Positions 19,015 through 28,549 of a stretch of 64,000 nt of DNA are shown piece after piece; the first letter of the stretch is position 1; each line of letters opens with the position of its first letter. The stretch covers positions 26,624 through 90,623 of the forward strand of contig JAJDVW010000105.1 in the NCBI GenBank assembly GCA_022825925.1. Reading direction: 5' to 3'. The notes under the pieces were generated by a model that was not told the DNA's origin, searched no databases, and saw only the letters and a program-made list of their open reading frames with translations. The position numbers and the translations under genes were made by a program. Origin of the DNA: Pseudomonadales bacterium. Lineage in GTDB: Bacteria; Pseudomonadota; Gammaproteobacteria; Pseudomonadales; Azotimanducaceae.

Positions 19015-20190
19015 ATGCCCGCGCCGCCAACGGCAGGGCCGGGACGCGCGCAACCCGTTCGGGACGTCCCGGTGAGCGTCCCCCGCGGCGCGCTGCCGGT
19101 CCTGGCGGCATTCCTGGCGTGCGTCCCGGTCACCGGGTGCGCCACGCTGTCCTGGTACGGCGAGGCAGCCATCGGCCAGATGCGCATCCTCGCCGCGCGC
19201 CGGCCGGTCGCCGAGGTGCTCGCGGACCCGGCGACGTCGGCGGCGACCGCCGCCAACCTGGCGCGGGTCGACGCGATCCTCGAGTTCGCCGCCCGGGACC
19301 TCGGCCTGGACGTGGGCGGCCGCTACCGGACCTACGTGCACCTGGACCGGGACGCCGTGGTCTGGAACGTCTTCGCCGCGCCCGAGTTCTCCCTGACGCC
19401 GCACCGGTGGTGTTACCCGGTCGTGGGGTGCGCCGTCTACCGGGGCTATTTCAACCGGGACCGCGCACGGCAGGAGGCCGCGGCCCTCGCGGCTCGCGGC
19501 TTCGACGTCCACGTCGGCCGCGTGGCCGCGTACTCCACCCTGGGCTGGTTCGACGATCCGCTGCTGTCGACCTTCATCGGCTACCCGGACGAACGCCTGG
19601 CGGAACTGCTCTTCCACGAACTCGCGCACGGCAGGCTGTTCGTGCCCGGCGACTCCGCGTTCAACGAGGCCTTCGCCACGTTCGTCGGCCGGGAAGGCGC
19701 CGCGGCGTGGCTGCTCGCCACGCGACGCGATCCGGAACGGTTCCTCGCCGCGAAGCACGCGGCCCTCCGGCGGGTCGACTTCTTCCGGGCGTGGCGCGGG
19801 CGGCTGCGCGCGCTGTACGCGGAGGACCTGCCAGACGATCAGCGCCGGCTTCTGAAGGGAGCCCTGTTCGACGCCATGCGCTCGTGTTACGCAGAGCGCC
19901 GTCGTAGGCTCGGGCCCGGGTTCGGAGGCGCCCTGCCGGCATCCTTCAACAACGCCCGCCTCGCCGCGACGAGTACCTACGAGGACCGCACGCCGTCCTT
20001 CGCGGCGCTCTTCGCGCGCGCCGGCGGGAACTGGGGAGCCTTCTACCGGGCGGCGCGCGAACTCGGCGACCGCGAACCGGGGGCGCGCGACGAGGCCCTG
20101 CGCGACCTCGCCCGCGCACACGCCGCGCCCCATCGGCCGGAAGAGCGGGATGCGCTCCTGTGCCGCCACCCACGCGTGGCCGCCGGTTGA
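19015..20190 (+). CDS. Predicted lipoprotein aminopeptidase (COG4324 family)
   Basis: 391 residues with a lipoprotein signal (LPVLAAFLACVPVTGC, lipobox VTGC), so it is probably anchored in the outer membrane. The metallopeptidase motif LLFHELAHGRLFVPGDSAFNE gives HExxH plus a downstream Glu as zinc ligands. YSTLGWFDDPLLSTF just before it is typical of this family of predicted aminopeptidases. The start may be ATG 19015 or a later codon nearer the signal peptide. Confidence 0.85.
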   Translation: MPAPPTAGPGRAQPVRDVPVSVPRGALPVLAAFLACVPVTGCATLSWYGEAAIGQMRILAARRPVAEVLADPATSAATAANLARVDAILEFAARDLGLDVGGRYRTYVHLDRDAVVWNVFAAPEFSLTPHRWCYPVVGCAVYRGYFNRDRARQEAAALAARGFDVHVGRVAAYSTLGWFDDPLLSTFIGYPDERLAELLFHELAHGRLFVPGDSAFNEAFATFVGREGAAAWLLATRRDPERFLAAKHAALRRVDFFRAWRGRLRALYAEDLPDDQRRLLKGALFDAMRSCYAERRRRLGPGFGGALPASFNNARLAATSTYEDRTPSFAALFARAGGNWGAFYRAARELGDREPGARDEALRDLARAHAAPHRPEERDALLCRHPRVAAG

Positions 20191-20223
20191 TCCGGCGACG
20201 CCCGCCCGCATAGCATCCCTCCG

Positions 20224-21786
20224 ATGGAACAGACGCCAGGGGAGCGTAGCGACCGTCGGCAGTGGTTCCATGGGCGCTCGGTCGGGCTCTGGCTGGGTCT
20301 CGCCGCCTTCGCCCTCCTCCTGATCTACCCCGCCGCTCCGGACAACCCTCCCGCCAGCCGACTGGCCGCCGTGGCCGCCCTGATGGCGATCTGGTGGATG
20401 AGCGAGGCGATCCCGCTCTTCGCGACGGCCCTGATGCCCCTGGTCCTGTTCCCGCTGCTCGGGATCATGCCCGGCCGGGACACGGCGCCGATCTACCTCA
20501 ACAGCACCATCGTGCTCTTCATCGGCGGGTTCATGATCGCCCTGACCATGCAGAAGTGGAACCTGCACCGCCGGATCGCGCTCGACATCATCCACCGCGT
20601 CGGCGGCGGTCCGGCGCGCCTGGTGCTCGGGTTCATGATCGCGGCGGCTTTCCTGTCGATGTGGGTGTCGAACACCGCCACCGCCGTCATGATGGTCCCG
20701 ATCGGCCTCGCCATCGTGCTGCAGGTCGAGAGCCGCGCCGGGGACGCGGCGCATCCGCTGTCCGTGGGCCTCATGCTGGGCATCGCCTACGGTTGCTCGG
20801 TCGGCGGGATGACGACCCTCGTCGGCACCCCGCCCAACCTCTCGTTCGTGCGGATCCACGAGATCCTCTTCCCGGACGCCCCCACGATCGCGTTCGGACA
20901 GTGGATGGTGGTCGCCTTCCCGGTCGGGGTCATCATGCTCGTCGCGGCGTGGCTGCTGATCACCCAGGTGATGTACCGGGCGCCGCGGAACCTCCGCATC
21001 GACCCGGCAACCGTGGCGGACGAACGGACGCGGCTCGGTCCGGTCTCCTTCGAGGAACGCGCGGTGCTCACCGTATTCGCGGTCACCGCCCTGCTCTGGG
21101 TGTTCCGCGTCGATCTCCACCTGGGCGGCTTCACGGTGCCCGGCTGGTCGGACGTGCTGCCCTGGCCCGGACTCGTCGACGACGGTACCGTGGCGATCGC
21201 CATGGCCTCGCTCATGTTCTTCATCCCCGCGAAGAACCGCGAAGGCGGCACGCGGATCATGGGCCCCGAGATCATCCCGCGGCTGCCGTGGAACATCGTC
21301 CTGCTCATCGGCGGCGGCTTCGCGCTGGCGTCGGCGTTCCAGCAGACGGGGCTGGCCCAGCTCATCGGCGCCCAGTTCGATGCCGCCGCCGCGTTGCCGA
21401 CGTTCGCGCTGATCCTCCTCGTCTGCCTCGCCATCACCTTCCTGACCGAACTGACCAGCAACACGGCGACCACCGAGATGATCCTGCCGATACTCGCGGC
21501 CGTCGCGGTCGCCACCGGCACGCACCCGCTCATCCTCATGATCCCCGCCACCATGTCCGCGAGCTGCGCGTTCATGATGCCGGTGGCGACGCCGCCCAAC
21601 TCCATCGTCTTCGGCAGCAACCGCATCTCCATTTCCGAGATGGCGCGCGCGGGCATCGTGCTCAACCTGTTCGGGGCCCTCGTCATCGCGAGCGTCGTCT
21701 ACACGCTCGGCTTGGTGGTGTTCGACATCGATCCCTCGGTGGTGCCCGCCTGGGCGACCTCTCTGGCCGCGGAAGGCGGCCACTGA
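20224..21786 (+). CDS. DASS/SLC13-family sodium:anion symporter
   Basis: A 520-residue inner-membrane carrier with about 11-13 helices. Both SNT substrate/Na signatures are present: SMWVSNTATAVMM near 143-155 and TELTSNTATTEMI near 412-424. Each sits in one of the two inverted repeats, with VGTPPNL and ATPPNSI following. Family members take up di- or tricarboxylates or sulfate with sodium; the actual substrate cannot be read here. ATG 20224. sbcB follows after 3 bp. Confidence 0.9.
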   Translation: MEQTPGERSDRRQWFHGRSVGLWLGLAAFALLLIYPAAPDNPPASRLAAVAALMAIWWMSEAIPLFATALMPLVLFPLLGIMPGRDTAPIYLNSTIVLFIGGFMIALTMQKWNLHRRIALDIIHRVGGGPARLVLGFMIAAAFLSMWVSNTATAVMMVPIGLAIVLQVESRAGDAAHPLSVGLMLGIAYGCSVGGMTTLVGTPPNLSFVRIHEILFPDAPTIAFGQWMVVAFPVGVIMLVAAWLLITQVMYRAPRNLRIDPATVADERTRLGPVSFEERAVLTVFAVTALLWVFRVDLHLGGFTVPGWSDVLPWPGLVDDGTVAIAMASLMFFIPAKNREGGTRIMGPEIIPRLPWNIVLLIGGGFALASAFQQTGLAQLIGAQFDAAAALPTFALILLVCLAITFLTELTSNTATTEMILPILAAVAVATGTHPLILMIPATMSASCAFMMPVATPPNSIVFGSNRISISEMARAGIVLNLFGALVIASVVYTLGLVVFDIDPSVVPAWATSLAAEGGH

Positions 21787-21789
21787 CCC

Positions 21790-23229
21790 ATGCCGAACGG
21801 GCCGCAGAGCTTCTACTGGTACGACCTCGAGACTTCGGGGACGTCCCCCGCCACCGACCGGATCGTGCAGTTCGCCGGGCAACGCACGGACGCCGACCTC
21901 AACCCGGAGGGCGCGCCGTTCGCGACCTACGTCAAGCTGCCGCCGGACATCGTCCCGTTCCCCGAGTCCTGCCTCGTCACCCGGATCACGCCGCAGCGCA
22001 CCCGCGCCGAAGGCATCGACGAGTGGCAGGCGATGACGGAGCTGCACCGCGTCTTCTCCGCCGGCCGGACCTGCGTCGCGGGGTACAACAACCTGCGTTT
22101 CGACGACGAGTTCCTGCGCCACGCGCTCTACCGCAACCTGTTCGATCCGTACGCCCGGGAGTGGCGCGACGGCAACTCGCGATGGGACCTGATCGACGTC
22201 GCCCGCGCGACGGGCGCCCTGCGGCCGGAGGGCCTCGAGTGGCCGAGTTCCGACGGCGTCCCCACCTTCGGCCTCCAGGCCCTCGCGGAAGCCAACGGAC
22301 TTGAGCACGGCACGCCGCACGACGCGATGTCCGACGTGCGCGCCACGATCGCCCTGGCCCGGCTGCTGCGCGACCGGCAGCCGCGGCTCTTCGCGTACGG
22401 GCTGACGCTGCGCTCGAAGCACGCCGCGCGCCGGCTGCTGGTCCCCTTCGGGAAGGAACCGTGCGTGCACGTTTCCCGCCGCATCGCCAACGCACGCTAC
22501 TGCACGGCGCCGGTCGTTTCGGTGGCGCAGCACCCCACGATGGACAACGGCATCATCGTCGCGGACCTCGGACGCGACGTCGCGCCGCTCGTCGAACGCT
22601 CCGCGGAGGAACTGCGCGAGACCCTGTTCGCCGAGGACGTCGAGGAGCGCCCGCCGCTCAAGCAGGTGCGGCTCAACCGGTGCCCGTTCGTGGCGCCGAT
22701 CACCGTCCTGCGGCCGGAGGACGCCAGGCGCCTCGGCATCGACACCGCCCTCGTCGAGGAGCGCCGCGCCACGCTCCGCGCCACGCCCGGACTCCACGAG
22801 AAGATCGCCCGGGTCTACCTGCGTGACGACGGCGACTCCGCGAGAGACCCGGCGGCCGACGTCGAGGAGCGTCTTTACGACGGGTTCACACCCGACCCCG
22901 ACCGGAATGCCTGCGAGCGGCTGCAACGGGAACTGCGCGCCCATGCCCCCTGGCCGGAGCCGCGCTTCACGGATACGCGCCTCACCGAACTCGCGGGGCG
23001 CCTGAAGGCCCGTATCCGGCCTTCGGACCTCGGTGCCGCCGAACGCGCGGACTGGCACCGTTTCGTCGCGGCGCGCCTGACCACGGAGCACCCTCGACGG
23101 TTGACCGTGGCCGCCTACCGGCAGGAAGTCGCCGACCGGCTCGACGCGGTCACGGACGCAGCCGAGCGCGAGGTGCTCCAGGCCCTCGAGGCCTACGGAG
23201 CGGAACTCGAAGCGAGAACGCTGCCATGA
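21790..23229 (+). CDS. sbcB: Exodeoxyribonuclease I
   Basis: ExoI degrades single-stranded DNA 3' to 5' in recombination and mismatch repair. 479 residues, standard length. The DEDD nuclease motifs are FYWYDLETSGTSP (acidic pair near 12-14), YNNLRFDDEFLRH near 98 and HDAMSDVRAT near 177, followed by the ExoI SH3-like and C-terminal domains (VKLPPDIVPFPESCLVTRIT near the start is also typical). It overlaps the ABC ATPase gene by 4 nt, although the functions are unrelated. Confidence 0.96.
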   Translation: MPNGPQSFYWYDLETSGTSPATDRIVQFAGQRTDADLNPEGAPFATYVKLPPDIVPFPESCLVTRITPQRTRAEGIDEWQAMTELHRVFSAGRTCVAGYNNLRFDDEFLRHALYRNLFDPYAREWRDGNSRWDLIDVARATGALRPEGLEWPSSDGVPTFGLQALAEANGLEHGTPHDAMSDVRATIALARLLRDRQPRLFAYGLTLRSKHAARRLLVPFGKEPCVHVSRRIANARYCTAPVVSVAQHPTMDNGIIVADLGRDVAPLVERSAEELRETLFAEDVEERPPLKQVRLNRCPFVAPITVLRPEDARRLGIDTALVEERRATLRATPGLHEKIARVYLRDDGDSARDPAADVEERLYDGFTPDPDRNACERLQRELRAHAPWPEPRFTDTRLTELAGRLKARIRPSDLGAAERADWHRFVAARLTTEHPRRLTVAAYRQEVADRLDAVTDAAEREVLQALEAYGAELEARTLP

Positions 23230-23963
23230 GCGCGGGCGTGCGCTTCTCCTCGGTCGGCAAGCGCTTCGGCGAGCACTGGGTGTTCCGCGACCTGTCGCTG
23301 TCTCTCCCCGGCGGCGGCACCACGGCCATTGTCGGGGAGAGCGGTTGCGGCAAGACCACCCTCCTGCAACTCGTGAACGGCGTGCTGCGTCCCACGGCGG
23401 GGCGCGTCGAGGTGTTCGGCGAAGCCGTTCCCCGGGAGGGCATCGAGACCTTCCGGCGGCGGATCGGGTACGCGGTGCAGGGCGCCGGCCTCTTCCCCCA
23501 CATGACGGTGCGCGAGAACGTGACGCTGCTCGCCCGCCTGAAACGCTGGACGGGCGACGCCATCGAGGCCCGCTTCGACGAACTCCTCGACGAGATGGGA
23601 CTCGAGGCCGGCCTGGCGGGCCAGTACCCGGTGCAGCTCTCCGGCGGCCAGCAGCAGCGCGTCGGACTCTGCCGGGCGCTCATGCTCCGTCCGGACATGC
23701 TGCTGCTCGACGAGCCGTTCTCCGCGGTGGACCCGATCACCCGGGAAAGCCTCTACGACCAGTTCCTCCATGCGCGCGAACACGAGGGCGTCGACACGCT
23801 GCTCGTCACCCACGACATGGGCGAGGCGGTACGGCTTGCCGGGCATCTCGTCATCCTGGGGCCCGGCGGCGTACATCAGTCCGGCGCAACGGAGGACGTG
23901 CTCGCGCAACCCGCGAACGACTACGTGGCCCGCCTTCTCGCCACGCGCGCCGGCCCGACGTGA
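23226..23963 (+). CDS. ABC transporter ATP-binding protein, osmoprotectant/betaine type
   Basis: 245 residues with Walker A GESGCGKTT (38-46), a Q-loop, signature LSGGQQQR near 139, Walker B MLLLDEPF near 161 and the H-loop VTHDMGEA. It is closest in layout to the OpuCA/ProV-like ATPases of quaternary ammonium importers but lacks the C-terminal CBS pair. It starts at the ATGA overlap with sbcB and overlaps the next gene by GTGA, so the two subunits are coupled. Confidence 0.9.
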   Translation: MSAGVRFSSVGKRFGEHWVFRDLSLSLPGGGTTAIVGESGCGKTTLLQLVNGVLRPTAGRVEVFGEAVPREGIETFRRRIGYAVQGAGLFPHMTVRENVTLLARLKRWTGDAIEARFDELLDEMGLEAGLAGQYPVQLSGGQQQRVGLCRALMLRPDMLLLDEPFSAVDPITRESLYDQFLHAREHEGVDTLLVTHDMGEAVRLAGHLVILGPGGVHQSGATEDVLAQPANDYVARLLATRAGPT

Positions 23964-25453
23964 ACCCCTTCCGCGCCGCCGCGCTCTGCGTCTCCCTCGC
24001 CCTCGCCGCCGGGGGCGAACCTCTCGTAGTCGCCAGCAAGGACTTCAACGAGTCGTACATCCTCGGCGAGATCATGGCGCAGCTCCTCGAATCGGACGGC
24101 TTCGAGGTGGAGCGGCGTTTCGGGCTCGGCGGGACGCTGATCTGCTACGAGGCCCTGCGCACCGGCGAGATCGACCTCTACGCCGAGTACACCGGCACGC
24201 TCGCCACGGCGATCCTGAAACGCCCCGACCGTTCCGGCATCGACGCGCTCAACGACGTGTTGGCCCAGGAGGGCCTGACGCTCCTGCCCCCCTTCGGCTT
24301 CAACAACACCTACGCCCTCGCCGTACCCCGGGCGCTCGCGCGGTCACGGGGCCTTCTGACCATCTCCGCGCTCGTCGACCACCCGGACCTCCGCATCGCC
24401 GTCTCCCACGAGTTCCTCGAACGCGAGGACGGCTGGCCCGGGCTGTCCCGGACGTACGGCTTCGACCGTCCCATCGACGGGATCGAGCACGGGCTCGCCT
24501 ACCAGGCGCTGGAAGAGGGCACGATCGACCTCACCGACGCCTACTCGACCGACGGCGAACTGGTGCGCCATGACCTCGTCGTGCTCCGGGACGACCGGGA
24601 CTTCTTCCCGCGCTACCTCGCCGCGCCCCTCGTCCGGAACGATCTCCCGCAACGGGCGAAGGACCGTCTGCGAATCGTGGCCGACACCCTGGACGACCCC
24701 GCGATGCAGGCGCTCAACGCGTCGGTGCTGTTCGAGGACGCGGACTTCGCCGCAGCCGCGGCCGGCTACCTGGACGGCATCGGCATCGAGAGCGACCATG
24801 CGGGCTCGGGCTCTGGGTCGCACTCTGGGTCGCAACAGTGGCGGCAGCTCGCGCGCAACACGCTGCGCCACCTCGAACTCACCGTCATGGCGCTCGTCCC
24901 CGCGACGCTCGTCGGCATCGGCCTCGGGCTCCTCGTGTTCCGCATCGCCTGGCTCGCCCGCTCGGTCGTGTACGCGGCGGGGCTCCTGCAGACGATACCG
25001 TCGATCGCGCTCCTCGCCTTCATGATCCCCCTGTTCGGGATCGGCGTGACCCCGGCCATCGTCGCGCTCTTCCTGTACTCGCTGCTGCCGATCGTGCGCA
25101 ACACGGTGACGGCGCTCTCGACCATCGATCCGGTGCTGCAGCGGGTGTCGCTCGCGATGGGACTGACGCGTACGCAACGCCTGCGGCACGTCTTCGTGCC
25201 CCTCGCCGTGCCGAGCATCCTCGCCGGTATCCGCACCGCCGCCGTCATCAGCATCGGCACCGCCACCCTCGCCGCGTTCATCGGCGCCGGGGGGCTGGGC
25301 GACCCGATCGTCACGGGCCTCGCCCTGAACGACCACGGGCTGATCCTGCAGGGCGCGCTGCCGGCGGCGCTGCTCGCGATCTTCACGGAGTTCGCGCTCG
25401 AAGGCGTCGAACGGGTGCTGTCGCCGCGCCACCTGCGCGCGGCGACGGCATGA
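23960..25453 (+). CDS. Fused substrate-binding protein and permease of a betaine-type ABC importer
   Basis: 497 residues. After a short signal-like start (AALCVSLALAAGG), an OpuAC/OsmX-type periplasmic binding domain occupies about 20-280 (VASKDFNESYILGEIMAQL, IDLYAEYTGT, TYALAVPRALA). A Ser/Gly linker follows, then a BPD-type permease at about 300-490 with LLQTIPSIALLAFMIPLFG and a late GAGGLGDPIVTGLALND. Binding domain before permease is the reverse of OpuFB/EgtU-like fusions. Start GTG 23960. Substrate may be glycine betaine, choline or a related amine. Confidence 0.88.
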   Translation: MNPFRAAALCVSLALAAGGEPLVVASKDFNESYILGEIMAQLLESDGFEVERRFGLGGTLICYEALRTGEIDLYAEYTGTLATAILKRPDRSGIDALNDVLAQEGLTLLPPFGFNNTYALAVPRALARSRGLLTISALVDHPDLRIAVSHEFLEREDGWPGLSRTYGFDRPIDGIEHGLAYQALEEGTIDLTDAYSTDGELVRHDLVVLRDDRDFFPRYLAAPLVRNDLPQRAKDRLRIVADTLDDPAMQALNASVLFEDADFAAAAAGYLDGIGIESDHAGSGSGSHSGSQQWRQLARNTLRHLELTVMALVPATLVGIGLGLLVFRIAWLARSVVYAAGLLQTIPSIALLAFMIPLFGIGVTPAIVALFLYSLLPIVRNTVTALSTIDPVLQRVSLAMGLTRTQRLRHVFVPLAVPSILAGIRTAAVISIGTATLAAFIGAGGLGDPIVTGLALNDHGLILQGALPAALLAIFTEFALEGVERVLSPRHLRAATA

Positions 25454-25460
25454 CGGAGGA

Positions 25461-26516
25461 TCAGCGCCCCGCGGGATAGCGGCGCGTCTCGCCCACGGCG
25501 AACGCCGCGAACTCCGACTCCGCGATGCCGGCCTCGGTGCGCGCGGCCGCCAGCGCGTGGGTCGGTGTCAACACGCCTTCCGCCGACAGGATAAAGGCCC
25601 CCCAGTGGATGGCCATGGACGCGGTCGCCCCGATGTCCCGGTGGATCCGGACCGCCTCCTCCGGATTCACGTGCACGGAGCGCATGAAGAAACGCGGCTC
25701 GTAGGCGCCGATCGGGATGATGCCGAGGTCGATCTCGCCGAGCCGCTCGCCGATCTCCCGGAACTGCCGGTCGTTGTAGCCGGTGTCGCCCCCGAACCAG
25801 ACCTGGAAGTCGTCCCACGCGAGGCTCCACGAGGCCCAGAGCGTCGCGTTGCGGTCCGTGAGACTCCGCCCCGAGAAGTGCTGCGAAGGGGTGGCCGTCA
25901 CGCGGAAGGAGCGCTCGCCCGAGGCGTGGTCCCGCCCGTCCCACCAGTCCATCTCGACGATCCGGGCGGAATCGATCCCCAGCCGCTCGAACCACCTGCG
26001 CAGGCCCAGCGGTACGTAGTACACGGGGCCGTCGCCAAGCGCACGCACGCTGGCCGCGTCGAGGTGGTCGTAGTGGTTGTGCGAGATGACCACCACGTCC
26101 ACCGGCGGCAGGTCCCCCAGCGTCAGCGCGGGCCGGGTGATGCGTTTCGGGCCCGCGAAGGACAGGGGTGAGGCCCGCTCGCTGAACATCGGGTCCGTCA
26201 GCACGTTGATGCCCTGGTGCTGGATCAGCACGGTCGCATGCCCGACCCAAGTGACCGTGGCGTTCGCGCTCTCGTCCGATGCCGGGACGGGTGTCGCCAG
26301 CGGCACCCTGTCGCGGTCGGCGTCATACGTCGACCATGCGTCCGAGAAGAATCGCATCCGCACCACCCGGAGAAAGTTGCCCACCCCGCCTTGGACGGCG
26401 TCGGAGAATGGGTTGCGGAAGCCCCCGTCCGCGTGGTGCGCCGGGGTCTCGGCCGCCAGGACCGCGTTGCCGCAGGCGAGCGCCGCGACCAGGAAAGGGA
26501 CCAGCGGAGCCGTCAC
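25461..26516 (-). CDS. MBL-fold hydrolase, NAPE-PLD-like, exported
   Basis: 351 residues with an N-terminal signal (LVPFLVAALACGNAVLA), so it is probably periplasmic. The metallo-beta-lactamase fold shows VTWVGHATVLIQHQGINVLTDPMF, the zinc motif SHNHYDHLD (HxHxDH) and FGGDTGYN. This order is typical of N-acyl-phosphatidylethanolamine phospholipase D and UlaG-like enzymes. It overlaps the upstream tetR gene by 4 nt on the same strand. Substrate unknown; a phospholipid or acyl-amide is likely. Confidence 0.85.
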   Translation of the reverse strand: MTAPLVPFLVAALACGNAVLAAETPAHHADGGFRNPFSDAVQGGVGNFLRVVRMRFFSDAWSTYDADRDRVPLATPVPASDESANATVTWVGHATVLIQHQGINVLTDPMFSERASPLSFAGPKRITRPALTLGDLPPVDVVVISHNHYDHLDAASVRALGDGPVYYVPLGLRRWFERLGIDSARIVEMDWWDGRDHASGERSFRVTATPSQHFSGRSLTDRNATLWASWSLAWDDFQVWFGGDTGYNDRQFREIGERLGEIDLGIIPIGAYEPRFFMRSVHVNPEEAVRIHRDIGATASMAIHWGAFILSAEGVLTPTHALAAARTEAGIAESEFAAFAVGETRRYPAGR

Positions 26517-27109
26517 GCGCCCTCCTCCGCCAGCAGGAGCACTCCGGCCTTCAGGGCTGCGAGGAGCCGGTCGAGGTCTTCGCGGGATGCCGCGCCGTAC
26601 TTGAAACCCATGACGGACGTCACGGTGAAGTAGGCCGCGTCGGCCACCGTCAGGCCGTGGCGGGCCATCGCCGACGCGTGGCCCGCGAGGACTTCCCGCA
26701 CGAGCGTTTCGTGGCGGCGGTGCGACTCGGCGATGGCGCCGCGACCCGCCTCGTTGTGTCCGCCGAGCAGGTCCTCCGCATCGCCGGCGTCCTCCAGCAA
26801 CTCGAACGAACGCACCACCGTACCCTCGAAATACGCATCCAGGCGCTCCGACAGCGAGCCGCAGCGGGTCAGGGCGTCCCGTACGCCGTCGAGGTTGCGT
26901 TCGGTGACGTGCAGGATGGAGCGCACGATCAGCTCGTCCCTGGTCCCGAAGAGATCGTAGAGGGTCTGCCTGGATACCCCTGCCTCGGCGGCGACATCGG
27001 CCATCGAGGTCTTGCGCGCCCCAAAGCGCACGAACGTCCGGATGGCCGCTTCGACTAGCTGGTCCCTGCGGTCTGTCACGCCGTCGTCGGCAGCAGTCTC
27101 GATGGGCAT
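26513..27109 (-). CDS. TetR/AcrR-family transcriptional regulator
   Basis: 198 residues. The N-terminal helix-turn-helix at about 20-65 reads AAIRTFVRFGARKTSMADVA then GVSRQTLYDLFGTRDEL, a classic TetR domain; the C-terminal ligand domain is unassigned. It is divergent from the SDR gene across 102 bp holding an inverted repeat, and is cotranscribed with the MBL hydrolase. It probably represses both directions until an effector binds. Confidence 0.92.
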   Translation of the reverse strand: MPIETAADDGVTDRRDQLVEAAIRTFVRFGARKTSMADVAAEAGVSRQTLYDLFGTRDELIVRSILHVTERNLDGVRDALTRCGSLSERLDAYFEGTVVRSFELLEDAGDAEDLLGGHNEAGRGAIAESHRRHETLVREVLAGHASAMARHGLTVADAAYFTVTSVMGFKYGAASREDLDRLLAALKAGVLLLAEEGA

Positions 27110-27169
27110 CGATTCTATCGGGCGGAACCGCTTGACACGAACTGGAAGGCTACCCGAAACTTACAACTT

Positions 27170-27190
27170 TACAAACATTGACCTTTTGTA
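27170..27190. promoter_or_regulatory. Probable TetR operator
   Basis: TACAAA, 9 nt, TTTGTA forms a 21-bp inverted repeat in the divergent tetR/SDR intergenic region. It is AT-rich against a very GC-rich background. It sits 21 bp before the SDR start, where a bound repressor would block transcription. Confidence 0.5.
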
Positions 27191-27211
27191 TAGCCGTCGA
27201 GGAGGAAGCGG

Positions 27212-28057
27212 GTGTCGGATCGCAGGACGGTACTCATCACGGGCTGCTCGACCGGAATCGGCCGGGCGACCGCACGAACGTTCCAGCGCCGCGGCTGGAG
27301 CGTGATCGCCTCGATGCGCCGGCCGGAGCGGGAGCGCGAACTGAAGGCGCTCGACCACGTCCTGGTGACCCGGCTCGACGTCACGGACCCCGAGAGCATC
27401 GTCGAGGCGATACGGGCCGGCCAGGACCGCTTTGGCCGCCTCGACTGCCTGGTGAACAACGCGGGTTTCGGCGGCCACGCGCTGCTCGAACAGTCGACGG
27501 ACGAGATGGTCCGCGGCATGTACGAGACGAACGTGTTCGGCGCGATCAACGCGACGCGCGAAGTGCTGCCGATCCTGCGCCGGCGGAACGGTGGGAGCGT
27601 GATCAACGTGACCTCCATGGGCGGCCTGATGGGACTGCCCCTCGATTCCGTCTACTGCTCGACCAAGTTCGCGATGGAGGGGTTCACCGAGGCGCTGGCC
27701 CTGGAATGCCGACCGCTTGGCATCCGGGTCAGTAGCGTCGCTCCCGGTGCTTACCTGACGACCGCGTTCCAGGCGAACACCGTGGACGCGCTGGATTCCG
27801 GCGCGCCGGAGCTGGCGGCGTACGCCCGCCGGCTGCGCGCCCACGTGCAGCGCGCGGTCTCGAGCGGTGGCGGGACCACCGCGGATCCGGCCGAGGTGGC
27901 CGACGTCATCTACCGGTGCGCCACCTCGGACATGCCGGTGCGCAACTCCGTGGGCCGGGATGCGGAGATGTTGATGGGCTTGATGGGCAAGGGTTCGAGG
28001 CAGGCATTCGTCGATCAGGTCGCCGCGATGCTGCTGCCGCCGGCGGAGGAGGAGTGA
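27212..28057 (+). CDS. Short-chain dehydrogenase/reductase
   Basis: 281 residues of the classical SDR family, a cytosolic NAD(P)-dependent oxidoreductase. TGCSTGIGRA (cofactor loop) at about 10-19, NNAG near 84, a catalytic Ser in NVTSMGG near 137 and YCSTK near 149-153 are intact. GTG 27212 follows GAGGAGGAAG. It overlaps the SRPBCC gene by one base (TGATG). Substrate not identifiable. Confidence 0.93.
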   Translation: MSDRRTVLITGCSTGIGRATARTFQRRGWSVIASMRRPERERELKALDHVLVTRLDVTDPESIVEAIRAGQDRFGRLDCLVNNAGFGGHALLEQSTDEMVRGMYETNVFGAINATREVLPILRRRNGGSVINVTSMGGLMGLPLDSVYCSTKFAMEGFTEALALECRPLGIRVSSVAPGAYLTTAFQANTVDALDSGAPELAAYARRLRAHVQRAVSSGGGTTADPAEVADVIYRCATSDMPVRNSVGRDAEMLMGLMGKGSRQAFVDQVAAMLLPPAEEE

Positions 28058-28536
28058 TGTCGAGATGGTTGATCGGGGCGGTCGCGCTCCTCGTCGCAGT
28101 CGGCGTACTGGCGTTGACGGGCGCCAAGTCCGTGCACGCCGAGCGTGTCATTCCGCATCCGCCCGAGGCGATCTGGGCCGTGCTCATGGATGCGGACGGA
28201 TACGGAGACTGGAATACGGTCCTCGTACATGCCGAGGGGGCGTTCGAGGAAGGGCGCACCATGCGCTACCGGATGCGAACGGGGGACGGCGGCGCGACGC
28301 CCGTGGAGTCTGTGGTCACGAGGCTCGTCGACGGGCGGGAGATCCACCAGTTCGGCGGGACGCGCGGCGTCCTCACGTTCGAGCACACGTGGCGCCTCGA
28401 GCCGGCGCCCGGCGGCACGCGGGCGATCCAGCACGAGGAGTACCGGGGCATCGGCGTGTGGTTCTGGGACCCCGCCTGGGTGGAAGAAGCCTACCGGGAC
28501 GGGCTCGCGGCCCTGGAGGAACGCTTGCGGGGGTAG
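28057..28536 (+). CDS. SRPBCC/START-like domain protein with N-terminal anchor
   Basis: 159 residues: an N-terminal hydrophobic segment (LIGAVALLVAVGVLALTG) acting as signal or anchor, then a polyketide cyclase/SRPBCC-like domain (PPEAIWAVLMDADGYGDWN, YRMRTGDGG, LEPAPGGTRAIQHEEY). Such folds bind hydrophobic ligands. It is translationally coupled to the SDR (overlap TGATG), so it probably works on the same compound. Confidence 0.75.
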   Translation: MSRWLIGAVALLVAVGVLALTGAKSVHAERVIPHPPEAIWAVLMDADGYGDWNTVLVHAEGAFEEGRTMRYRMRTGDGGATPVESVVTRLVDGREIHQFGGTRGVLTFEHTWRLEPAPGGTRAIQHEEYRGIGVWFWDPAWVEEAYRDGLAALEERLRG

Positions 28537-28549
28537 GCTCGTCCCGGCG

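Noticed and set aside
18103-23091. A 1662-codon minus-strand open frame
   Set aside because: Only its first 891 bp (18103-18993) is a real gene; the rest is antisense to aminopeptidase, DASS and sbcB genes and stays open because of high GC at codon position 3.
24805-24840. Short GGGTCGCACTCTGG-type repeats
   Set aside because: They encode the Ser/Gly linker of the fused importer and do not extend further.
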